From positions 4,232,984 to 4,263,585 of the forward strand of contig BFEA01000002.1 in NCBI GenBank assembly GCA_003427395.1: 30,602 nt of DNA, in the 5' to 3' direction. A program made the translations under genes and the position numbers. Below the pieces are notes generated by a model. That model ran no database searches. It worked only from the letters and a program-made list of their open reading frames with translations, and was not told the origin of the DNA. This DNA comes from Chara braunii. Its lineage: Eukaryota; Streptophyta; Charophyceae; Charales; Characeae. Positions 21,398 through 29,998 of this stretch are shown piece after piece. Within the stretch, counting starts at the first letter, position 1, and each line of letters opens with the position of its first letter.

Positions 21398-22195
21398 TGT
21401 TACTTGCAAAAAACAGGGAGGATACCCTTGTAAGGGCATTCGCAACGACACCGCCACTAAGGGTCGAAACCCGCATTTCGTTCCTCAACAGTGTGCAGAA
21501 GAGGGTAGGATTTGCAATCTCATTCGAGATTGTCTAGCGTCATGAGATTAACCCCTCATAACGTGTTTCAACCGACACTTAAGTGTCGAAAGCGACCCTC
21601 AAAGTCAATGAGGACTACACACCATCATTGTGACTGTTTGCGCTTTCATGCATAACTAGTTGATATGATAAAGTTCACATTGTCGCGCTATTTTTACGTA
21701 AAATCTCTTACGACTTACTCAATTGTCGAAAGGTTATGAGGCGAATGTGAATAAGGGACTAGGCACGATTTACATACGAAACTTGGTTTTATTTTGTGAG
21801 TGTATCACGTGGTTAGACTGATCGTCCTAGTCGACTGGCGTAGAGCCGCACTTGGATGATCAGCCCCCGAGCGTCCGTTCGCGTGCAAGTTTGATTAAGG
21901 CGTTCGACTACTTGTACCCCCTATGCTATAACAAACGATAAAACGCCCTCGGCTGGGCAAACTCTGTGATTGCACTCGAGTAACTTTCGTACATGGTTTG
22001 GTAACTCGACGGGGATACACCTACCTAAGGGTGGTGGCAACCACTTGGGTAGAGGTAAGTTATTCCTCTCACGACCTCTATTTGGTCGTAGGGATTACTA
22101 AGAGGTACGGTTGGCACACTTGGTCGGAGCGGTAAACGCTTCATCCTGCGTGACGTGGCTGGAAGGGTTCCCCTGGAGAACTGATGCGCTCGACA
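21398..22195 (+). repeat. Diverged LTR relative in opposite orientation (probable solo LTR)
   Basis: 22011-22195 aligns with the transcript-sense end of the LTRs above: GGGATACACCTACCTAAGGG, then GGTGGCAACC, GGGTAGAGGTAAGTT, ACGGTTGG, CATCCTGCGTGACG, ending CTCGACA at 22195. Sense is on the + strand, opposite to the LTR element. The near-palindrome at 21420-21450 (GATACCCTTGTAAGGGCATT) matches the LTR start hairpin, and taking 21398 as start gives about 798 bp, close to 822. The middle is too diverged to align by eye. No PBS follows it and no target duplication is obvious. Confidence 0.45.
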
Positions 22196-23280
22196 ACGGA
22201 CATGCAATGTATGTAGTAATTTTGTTTACATGTTAACAACCTAACTCTCACTTTAGAAGTTCAGATTCACGTTTTGCAAGAGCAGCAAGTCATAACCAAC
22301 GATTTTCAATAGCTCTATTGAAAATTTCAATACTTGACAGTTGCACTGTAGTCAAACATAAAATGTCTCTGTAGGTGATGGCTCTCGAGAGCCATGCACC
22401 CGCTGTGCAATGGCAACACCTCCGTCCACCACCGACTCAAACATAAGTAATATCTTGCCTACTCATGAACCTTATTACATTGTAAACCGTTTGTTTTTTG
22501 CAAAAATCAAATTTGTCGTCATGAAGTTCGTCATAAGAAAATTTATAATGTCATGTTTATGAGCATGCATACTAAAATGTTAAATATAAATATTTACCTT
22601 AACAAGTTTGCTCAAAAGATGTCACTATGTTTACACCCTGCATATCGAGCTTATCAATGATGCTTTTGACTCTCGGTATATAAATTAATATTTAGAATAT
22701 TGGACTCACATTGAGTTGACTTGTGAGGCGGACACATAATAAAGACACTAGAAGAAAAAACAAAGAAGCAACGAGCCTCAACCATTCAGTTACAAGCATC
22801 GACCCGTTTGGGTTCAATTACAAAACCGCCAAATTGAAAGACGACTACCAAACGAACCATGCACGAACATCCGAGAAGATAGAGAGTATATATGCTTTAC
22901 TGAGGCCATACTTTAGCTTAACGGGCATCCCGCGCTATCCGGGTAAAATCCGAGTAATAACAAGAGTGGGTTACCATATTATGTCCAATAGCCACACAAG
23001 TGCACAACTGCGTAGCCTTGCGAACATATGCAACTTAAAGCACCAATACTTCTCAAAGTCTTGCACGTAAACAAACCACGACTCAGGGAAACATACGGGC
23101 CACTACAGGAACGCTCAAAGTCATCCGATTATAAACGTTTATACTCTATGTTTTTCAACAACCGATAGTTGGGCCAAGTACTGGTGGTTTAAGAAGTCGG
23201 TCGTTTCTTAAAAACGGTCTTGGTATTGAGATACACTTAATATCAACTTTAATACCTCAATCTTGTTTCCTTTTACATTC
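22196..23280. other. AT-rich stretch, one 115-codon frame of unknown status
   Basis: It includes a perfect 16-bp palindrome TGGCTCTCGAGAGCCA (22379-22394). The frame at 22723-23070 (+) is basic and polar (NHSV, YALLRPYFSLTGIPRYPG), with no domain I recognise and no neighbour that supports it. I do not call it a gene. Confidence 0.35.
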
Positions 23281-23289
23281 TCATGCAAC

Positions 23290-23830
23290 AAAAAAAAGAG
23301 AAAATTACACCTGTACCCTACTTAAAAATGAGAATACCCGTTATACCCAGTCCTCGCGCCAACTTGCATTATACCCAGAAAACAGCTAGTGAAAATGATT
23401 TGCATGCCCAATAGTGAAGTGAACCCAGATCGGTACCACAACATTCCGTTTATACCCTACTAGCAGAATGCACAAATTAAGGACATACCAAGACAAAATT
23501 GTGAGCATACCTGGGACTGAGGTGGACCGGCCAAATTATTCATATACCGTACTACCGGATGGTTGAAACTACGCTTATACCCAACAGCCGCTGAGCCACA
23601 ACGCTCTACTTGGTGGGCATGAACATAATTTAATGATTAGCCATCCAAGGTCCGCCACCGGGTGTGGTACGCCGACAATTTTGCCAGCCCAGTTTCTAGG
23701 CATCAACATAATATCATGGTGCTGAACCGAGGACATGAGGTACTGGGTACGCTTACAATTTTGCAAAAGGGAAAATTGGGTACTATGCAAAGTTGAACGG
23801 CTTTCGGGTATAGATACAACATTCTGAAGA
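23290..23830. repeat. Degenerate repeat rich in TACCC and ACAATTTTG
   Basis: TATACCC or TACCC recurs many times between 23310 and 23590. GGTACGC-x2-ACAATTTTGC occurs twice at about 23666-23690 and 23742-23766, in blocks also sharing an ATGA/CATAAT pattern. The spacing is irregular, so this may be an eroded minisatellite. No gene seen. Confidence 0.35.
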
Positions 23831-23840
23831 AAAAAAAAAA

Positions 23841-23924
23841 AAGGTCCTGGAAAAAAAAGGAAATCAAACATGTCCAATGTGAATGAATTTTCCACGACAA
23901 CGTGAAAGATTCATTCTCGTTGGA

Positions 23925-23988
<64 letters not shown>

Positions 23989-24413
23989 CGTCAGAGAGTG
24001 TCTGATGTACTACTGGTACTCTGAGGCTCGGCAATGATGGGGCTACCGGTCGCCCGAGCCTCGGACTTGATAGTTGGGGAGGTACTGGTGGGTATTTCCA
24101 TCTTTAGGTGGGGTATTTCCCCCCCCCTCAAAAAAAGGTTCAACACCCTCCTTAAACCACCAGTACCTCGCCCAGCTATCACGTCCGAGGCTCGGGCGAC
24201 CGGTAGCCCCATCATTGCTGAGCCTCAGAGTACTAGTAGTACATCATTGGGGAAGAAAAAAAAAAACAAAAAAAAAACAAACAATATTATAAAAAGGTCA
24301 TAGAAAAAAAAAGGGAAATCAAACATGTCCAATGAGAATGAATCCACGACAACGTAAAAGATTCATTCTCGCTGGAGCGAAGAGAGAGAGAGAGAGCGTC
24401 GGAGAGTGTCTGA
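23841..24413. repeat. Direct repeats flanking a 90-bp inverted repeat
   Basis: 23841-24005 and 24293-24413 are direct copies sharing GGAAATCAAACATGTCCAAT, CACGACAACGT, AAGATTCATTCTCG, GAGCGAAG/GAACGAAG with (GA)n, and GAGAGTGTCTGA. The GA tract is much longer in the first copy (23929-23986). Between them lies the inverted repeat 24003-24246. The layout is that of a foldback unit inserted into, or bracketed by, a duplicated segment. Confidence 0.75.
24003..24246. repeat. Inverted repeat, arms about 90 bp, spacer 65 bp
   Basis: Left arm 24003-24091 and right arm 24157-24246 are reverse complements with roughly six mismatches or indels. They start TGATGTACTACTGG and contain GGGGCTACCGGTCGCCCGAG. 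The spacer holds GGTGGGGTATTTCC and a C-run. MITE-like size, but no coding and no clear target duplication. Confidence 0.85.
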
Positions 24414-24502
24414 CGTTCTCTCTCTCTCTCTCTTGCTGCGCCAATTTTTCCTTCTTCGCGTTTCATTTCATTTTCTTTTACTTTTTTTTTTCCGTTTTTC
24501 TT

Positions 24503-24534
24503 GGGGATACCAGTCATTGGCACTGGGTATCCCG
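24503..24534. repeat. Short hairpin
   Basis: GGGGATACCAGT, then CATTGGC, then ACTGGGTATCCC: arms of about 11-12 bp with one bulge. It lies just before the poly(T) tract. Function unknown. Confidence 0.6.
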
Positions 24535-24561
24535 TCTGACGTGGTGCTTAGCGGCCACATC

Positions 24562-24562
<1 letters not shown>

Positions 24563-24632
<70 letters not shown>

Positions 24633-24658
24633 CTTCTTTTTTCTTTCTTTTTTGCGGC

Positions 24659-24691
<33 letters not shown>
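24563..24691. repeat. Long poly(T) tracts
   Basis: An uninterrupted run of 70 T (24563-24632), a T/C-rich link containing GCGGCCCC, then 30 T (24662-24691). It might be the poly(A) tail of a minus-strand retroposed transcript, or partly an assembly or sequencing error. The Phe-rich and Lys-rich frames across it are artefacts. Confidence 0.9.
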
Positions 24692-24692
<1 letters not shown>

Positions 24693-24694
<2 letters not shown>

Positions 24695-24909
24695 CTAATT
24701 ATTTTCCTTTTATATTGCAATGATAAGGGGACGAGGTGGGGGACCTCACAATTCAACCCGGAGTTATCCTGGCAGCATCAACCAATTTCGCTTATGAGCA
24801 ATGCTCCATACCCAGACCTCTGATCCATATCTATCCTTCGAAGACTGCTGGAAACCGGGTCCAGCGTCCCATCCTAAACAAAGGTACTTTCCAAGATAAA
24901 ACTTTGAGA
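24693..24909. other. Flank left of the Penelope-like element
   Basis: No gene seen. It starts directly after the poly(T) and runs to the pseudo-LTR. No short direct repeat matching the right flank at 30337 could be found. Confidence 0.4.
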
Positions 24910-25247
24910 TGATATGAAGAATATAAAATCCAATACTTCAAACATCACATGGAGAAACATGCAACGTCAAGTAGTCGTGAGCAATTGATTGAAATCATCA
25001 AATCCGAGAAAGTGGCTCCCCGACCGGTTTCGATCACCGCCAGGTGATCCTCCTCAGGGGGTTTCTCCCTCCAAACTCACCAAGCACATAACCCAATGCG
25101 CTTCCTACCACTAACCCACCTCCGTCGTTCCCGACATTCCGGAAATACCGATACCGCCGTTGGTTCCGAAAAGAGAAATTCGACAGGTCAATCATTGCTT
25201 TTATACCCACACGGACACCAGACCGCTTGCTACGGTCCAGTCCCTGT
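24910..25247 (-). repeat. Downstream (3') pseudo-LTR of the Penelope-like element
   Basis: Collinear with 29999-30336, with about nine mismatches by eye. Similarity stops abruptly at CCAGTCCCTGT on the right and at TGATATGAA on the left. This copy has the intact hammerhead core. Confidence 0.93.
25006..25067 (-). ncRNA. Type I hammerhead ribozyme, intact core
   Basis: On the minus strand, 5' to 3': GAGAAA and CCCC (stem I, 5' side), CUGAGGA core box, G, GAUCACC-UGGC-GGUGAUC (stem II, 7 bp with a tetraloop), GAAA core box, CCGGU (stem III), C17, then GGGG and, after a 6-nt bulge, UUUCUC (stem I, 3' side). Every invariant core base (C3 U4 G5 A6, G8 A9, G12 A13 A14) is present. Cleavage is expected after GUC, between + strand 25022 and 25021. 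Stem III is the 6-nt palindrome ACCGGU with no loop, so a monomer would fold it poorly; two copies could pair through it. Hammerheads in Penelope-like pseudo-LTRs are known. Confidence 0.85.
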
Positions 25248-25632
25248 CAGCTCATTTGTCTCGTCCGTACTACCGGCCCATTCCCGGCCTAAGGAACCAA
25301 AAAGTCCGCTACAGCTATCAAAAAACGTACACTCCAGTTATCATAAGCGTTCAAACCCAGTCCGGAAGTCCAAACACCCAATCTCGATGAAAAAAAAGCA
25401 ATTCGAAAAATACGGTGTAGCTACCTAGTACAAGTCTTACTAGAAAACCTACACCTATATGCGGACACAAACCGTTAGAAACTAGAAAACCCTGTCACTA
25501 CATATCGCCCCGCGTTTGGAAACACCTTCCAACTCAAATCATCAAACATCGAACGAAAAATTAATCCAACATATACACAAATACCTTGAGACATTATTCA
25601 TCGAATCGAACAAGGCAAAAAACCTACCTCCA
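25248..25632 (-). other. 3' UTR of the Penelope-like element
   Basis: The roughly 385 bp between the RT stop (TAG at 25633-25635) and the downstream pseudo-LTR has no coding content. Confidence 0.6.
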
Positions 25633-26508
25633 CTACTTATGCCTACTCATCAACCGCACCGTGAATCCCCATGGTTCGTCTCTTTCTCTAGCAAAACGCT
25701 TCAACACCCGGACTACGAAATCCTCAGGGAAATCCATAATCCTTAGTTCCCGTGCCAGCGTGATCACTCGGCTTGGGATTTCTTCCCTTGCCGAAGTGTT
25801 TTGTTCAATCCTGTGTAACCGACTTGTAATAACGACGCTTTTTTGTGCCTTAATTCCCCAAGATCGGAAGGATTGTCCGTTTTTAAACTCAAGCACCTCA
25901 TCCTCCCAGATCCTCTTCTCATTTTTTTTCATTTGAACGCTCGACACAATCGACATTCTATCATCAATCCGCACCTCACATCCTAGGAAATCCCACTTTC
26001 CCTGGTCCGAGTCAGTACGCTTTAGCGAGAGATTATCAGGGTAGCAATTTTCGAAGCGATGCCAGATTTCCTGCACAGTCCTCCTGTCAAGCCCTGGGTC
26101 CAAGACGAACAAACTCACGACATCAATCAACTGAATCCCTGCTACAAATCCTTGCAGGTGGCCCAATTTTTTTAGAAAATTAAACTCCGCATGTGCACAC
26201 ATGATGCATGCCAAGGGAGGGCTCGTACTCTTCCCCATGGGAATACCCACAGTTTGCTGCAACAATACATTCAAAGCATAAGTGTACGTGTGCTCCAATT
26301 CAAAACGCACAAATTCCAACAATTCTTCAAAACGGATCATTTTCCAGTGGTCAAAGCCAGTCGTCAGGCCAAAGGTTGCTCCTATTCCCCTCGTATTCAC
26401 ACGCACGAACTCTCTACCCTTACTCCTATGAAACTCAATCAGCCATTCAACCGCAAGGATAATGTCACCATGTGGTAGCCGACTAAACATATCCTTGATA
26501 TCATACAA
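25633..26508 (-). pseudogene. Reverse transcriptase, palm and C-terminal part
   Basis: The frame starts at motif A (YDIKDMF, catalytic Asp at residue 3). Motif B follows (QTVGIPMGKSTSPPLA, residues 85-100; Penelope RTs typically have a GIPMG-x-SP pattern). At motif C, LIDV (127-130) stands where YxDD is expected, so the second catalytic Asp is replaced by Val (GTC at 26119-26121) and the Tyr by Leu. WDFLGCEVRI (about 167-176) fits motif E. TAG ends the frame. The open frame continues upstream of its ATG for several codons, in a phase one base off from the 27184-26510 frame, so the two are halves of one RT gene broken by an indel near 26512-26520. The missing Asp should abolish polymerase activity. 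Confidence 0.85.
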
Positions 26509-26509
26509 T

Positions 26510-27184
26510 CTAAGCCAACATCACCGGTTGTTTCCTCATCTTTGCTGCCTTCACGTTGATCCTCTCCAGTCGGTCTGTCAGAAGTGTCACGTCCTTCAGG
26601 TTAAAGTGCCAGTCCTGTGGGAGAGTGTATAATAAGTGGTTCAATGCCTTTGCAGCTGCCCGACAACTCCTCACGGTAGGTTCAGAGTATGTCGGACAGA
26701 TAGGTCGATAGCGCTCCAGGTCTTTGTGTTTTGGCATGGCGTAGGCATAGCCAATACTTCCCTTCTTGTCCCATCTGGAAAACGTTTTCAACCCGCGCTT
26801 CTGAATCTGTGTCTTCATTTCCTTCAGAACATCGGCTTCATCCTTCTCACATGGCACATACCCTTCATTGCGGAGAAACAGATCTCGCATCCCCTCATAG
26901 TACAATACTGGACAGATTATTAGCGTCTTACCTGGATTGCGGTCCAAGGGAGTAAGCACCAGACCCCTGAATCGTTGCCTGATCTCCAACACTCTGTCCT
27001 TCTCGAGGTACCTTGCCTCGCTATCTGCAGTCTTCTGCATGCACCCCTCAATTTCCGCTTCATCACACTCCACTCTCTGGTTTTTAATATTTGTCAATGA
27101 CTGGAACCCTTTACGAATCTCATCACGGAGCATGACCAACCGATTAGATCGGTGCGCCTTGGGGATGTTCCCCGCGTTCCACAT
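26510..27184 (-). pseudogene. Reverse transcriptase, N-terminal part
   Basis: The frame opens with ATG at 27184, which overlaps the TGA of the GIY-YIG frame (TGATG). It holds the RT front motifs: LTPLDRNPGK (77-86), GYAYAMPKHK (145-154) and RYRPICPTYSEP (158-169), matching the finger-domain arrangement P-KxHK-x5-RPI of Penelope-type RTs. It ends in TAG immediately before motif A of the next frame. Because the two RT halves complement each other and neither is a full polymerase, this is one broken gene. The TGATG overlap could be a coupling site, but given the other damage an indel near 27186 is just as likely. Confidence 0.8.
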
Positions 27185-28506
27185 CAGCTCCGGAACACTT
27201 CAACTTCGTGTAAGTGGCATCCCACGTGACCTCTTACCCGGGGGTAAGGAAAACCTGTACACGCACAGGTTGCCACATCAGCGCGTGCAAATTTGCGCTG
27301 ATTGTGTAACAAGTCCGCAACGCTTGGATTCTTAGTCCACACGATCCGGACCTTCGCTCGTGCTCTGCGTATCACACAAGGTGGAAGTGTTAATTTCCCC
27401 AACTTATCATTCACGATTCTCCGTACCTCCTTCAGTCTCACCCGATCATCATACAGTAAACGAAAGATTGGAGCAACGAAAAAATTAAAACCAAATCGCT
27501 CACGGACCACACGCGAGATAGTTCGACGTAGGTATGATCTGGTGGCTTTCCGGTTGAAGTCCTTTACAGCGCTGAACAACAGATCCAAGGAGGTCAGATC
27601 CCACCGCCTCAACTTCTCGATTCTCCGGGGGTTCTTCAGCAGAGAAATTAGAAAAGGTCTATAGCAATTCTGTCCTGGTCGCCACCTCCGTAAGTAAGTG
27701 ATTTCAATGCATTTTCCTTCCTCAATCCATCCTCTATAATCCTTCAACTGCCACAGTTCTCCATCCATTTTCACATCCGTCTTCCCAAACGCTTTTCGTA
27801 TCTTCCTCCAGGAATCACACCAGATACCTCCGCCGCTACATCGCAAAGAAAAGCTTCGAGTCCCAATTCTATCTTTCTTACATAGACAATCAAAGACCCT
27901 CACACTCCATGGTTCGCTATCGCTAAGCCTCACCCGTATCGGTCGTAATCCCTCGGCTGTACCTACGTTTGTACATGCTTTCCCTCCAACTCGTCTACGT
28001 TCATTCTTCCCTTTCCTCGTCTTCTTCGTTCTACGCTTCAGTGTACCAGCGGTGTTTAGAAACGGTGACCAGTGGTTAATATACAGCTTCTCCAAGGTCA
28101 ATAACTCATCCTGACTTTTCTGAGCTATTGGTAATAGTACATACGACTCAAATCCAAAGGAGTCCCACCACCGGTATAAGTGCGTTTTCTTCGATCTCTT
28201 GTTAGATACCGAGATGTGTTCTCTCCATCTCACATTTGGGGACCTACTTGTTTGTCCAACGTATTGCGACTTACATACTGGAGATGTAATGACGTAGACG
28301 CAACTTTCCAAATTCAAAAACTCCAGGCCGTATGTACTATACAAATCCAACCTTGCTGGGACACATTTATCCAACCATCGAATCCTACCAGAGAGTGCCA
28401 AACACAGTACAAGAAGTCTATATAATGTTTCAATTTCATTGTTCACCGAAGGAAACTTCTCACGATAGCTAACTAGAACTTCGTACAACTCACATATCTC
28501 TTCCAA
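27184..28506 (-). CDS. GIY-YIG endonuclease ORF of the Penelope-like element
   Basis: 440 codons, non-ATG first codon (TTG). GIY-YIG domain at residues 69-152: VYVI (70-73) and YVGQTS (82-87) for GIY and YIG, catalytic Arg93 in VRWREH, Glu139 in LTLEKLYI and Asn151 in PFLNT. The usual leading Gly of GIY is Cys69. The domain nicks target DNA for reverse transcription. A Lys/Arg-rich linker follows (156-172). A C-x-C ... H-x2-GC-x-H cluster lies near the C-terminus (about 414-430), which may be the zinc-binding motif that precedes the RT in permuted elements. There is no Met before about residue 246, well past the nuclease domain, and the frame continues upstream through TGA at 28519-28521 into the gag-like ORF. 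Confidence 0.85.
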   Translation of the reverse strand: MEEICELYEVLVSYREKFPSVNNEIETLYRLLVLCLALSGRIRWLDKCVPARLDLYSTYGLEFLNLESCVYVITSPVCKSQYVGQTSRSPNVRWREHISVSNKRSKKTHLYRWWDSFGFESYVLLPIAQKSQDELLTLEKLYINHWSPFLNTAGTLKRRTKKTRKGKNERRRVGGKACTNVGTAEGLRPIRVRLSDSEPWSVRVFDCLCKKDRIGTRSFSLRCSGGGIWCDSWRKIRKAFGKTDVKMDGELWQLKDYRGWIEEGKCIEITYLRRWRPGQNCYRPFLISLLKNPRRIEKLRRWDLTSLDLLFSAVKDFNRKATRSYLRRTISRVVRERFGFNFFVAPIFRLLYDDRVRLKEVRRIVNDKLGKLTLPPCVIRRARAKVRIVWTKNPSVADLLHNQRKFARADVATCACTGFPYPRVRGHVGCHLHEVEVFRS

Positions 28507-28518
28507 ACTGTAGCCTCT

Positions 28519-29865
28519 TCAGTTATCGTTTCCATCATCAGCTTGCTCTTCGAATTCTGACGTGAGGTTAACCACAGCATCTTCGGCCGCCAACATACCA
28601 AACTTAACATCTGCTCGCCGATCGGCAATATCAAAAATTGTCTGAAGCTTCATCTTGTATACCACCCCTTCCCGTCCGCAAATAGCCTTGATCTCATTGT
28701 GGTGCAAGTTTATCAGCTCCCGTCGCTCGGAATCCAGAAATTGCAGCCTCTCGAATTTTGTGTCCTTCAGCGCCGCCTTCATTCCAGTCAATGCCTTCCG
28801 TGACATCCGTACTTGAGCACTCTTCATCTGCGTGTTACGCGCACACAAGCGCTCCGTGAGGCGAAGTGGTCGACTCGTCGCCCACTTCGTAGTACGTTTT
28901 GCTGGAGTAGTGACATACGGACTATCTCCCACCGGCGTATCTTCTCCCCTCTTGCATTTCTCGGAGATATGTAGGTTCTCGGTCTCACCGGTGATATCTT
29001 CTATTGCATTCAGCACTTCGGCCGAGGATGAGGTAGATGGACCCTCCTCCCCAACTTTTCCTTTGCCTTTCAAGTCAGGAATAATTTCCCGCACTACATG
29101 GTGAACTTCGTTCTTCAACACTTCCGGTATGTTTTTCAACCGCAGCGCAACTTGAACATCTACAACTTTCGTAATAGCTTCACGATCTGCCTCTCGCCGT
29201 CTCTGCTTTTCCAACTTCCTCTGTCGCTTCAATTCTTCTGCCGCACGGATTTCCTCCGCTGCTACACGTTCTTCCTCTTCTCGTTTCTTTGCCGCTTCTT
29301 TCTCACGTTTCCTCATTTCCTTAGCTTCACGGCGTGCCATCTCCAAATCAACAAATTCCTTCATTGCTTCCACGGTTTTACCAAGGTCTTCGATTTGGCT
29401 ACTTGTCTTCGGTTCTTCAGATGGTGAACGTTTCGCCTGCGCTGGTCTCTGTCGCTGAGGTGAGATGGAACGTCCTCGCCTCGCGAATTCGGGGGGACAT
29501 CGATAACCGTCCGCCTCCATTTGACGTCTCGTTTCCTCATGGGTCCAAAACCGCCAACAATCACTACGGTAGTGGCCGACTACCTTACAGCCAAAACACA
29601 CGGGTGGGGGTCGTCTTTCGCCACTTCCTCCCCTGTATTCCCATCGCCTTTCGGTCGCTGGTCATTCCTGGCCACCAGCACGATAATCACGTCCTCTTTC
29701 CTCGCGCTTGTGTTGTTCCCGTCCTCGATCATCGCCTCTTCGGTCTCCGTATGGTTCATAGCCTCTATGGTACCGTCGCTCCCGATCCTCCCCTCCGTGA
29801 TTTCTTTTAGTAGTACCCTCGCCATCTCGCCTATAGTCGTCTTCATATCCGCGTCGTCCAGACAT
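28519..29865 (-). pseudogene. Gag-like zinc-knuckle ORF of the Penelope-like element
   Basis: A frame of 448 codons from ATG at 29865 with one internal TGA (29662-29664, codon 68). Residues 1-67 are rich in Arg, Gly and Asp (GRRGYEDDYRRDGEG), as in RNA-binding tails. A CX2CX4HX4C zinc knuckle (CFGCKVVGHYRSDC) is at 90-103. A long highly charged helix, likely a coiled coil, spans about 158-233, and the end is acidic (DDGNDN). It probably packages element RNA, as retrotransposon Gag proteins do. The start at 29865 is the first ATG followed by the RG-rich segment; an ATG at 29949 is in the same frame. The internal TGA could come from a CGA by C-to-T change. It ends in TGA, and the same frame continues into the GIY-YIG ORF. 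Confidence 0.75.
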
Positions 29866-29998
29866 CGTCCGAAAATCAAAGATCCGGATAGCCTTCGTAT
29901 CTTGTAGTAGTAACAGTGCACACTTTAAGTGTATATCGTGCTCACACACTCTCGGTTACGTTGCTTCAGGCTGCTTCACACGAGCTCTAACAGGTATA

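Noticed and set aside
22723-23070. A 115-codon + strand frame as a gene
   Set aside because: No recognisable domain, no splice or promoter context, and length within chance for this composition when both strands are scanned.
24034-24303. Near-identical peptides (MMGLPVARASD) on both strands
   Set aside because: This is the expected result of the 90-bp inverted repeat, not two genes.
24332-24823. A 163-codon Phe-rich frame and Lys-rich frames on the other strand
   Set aside because: They are produced by the 70-nt and 30-nt poly(T) tracts.
29098-29907. Frames of 109-158 codons on the + strand over the gag-like ORF
   Set aside because: They are antisense shadows of the charged, low-complexity gag-like ORF.
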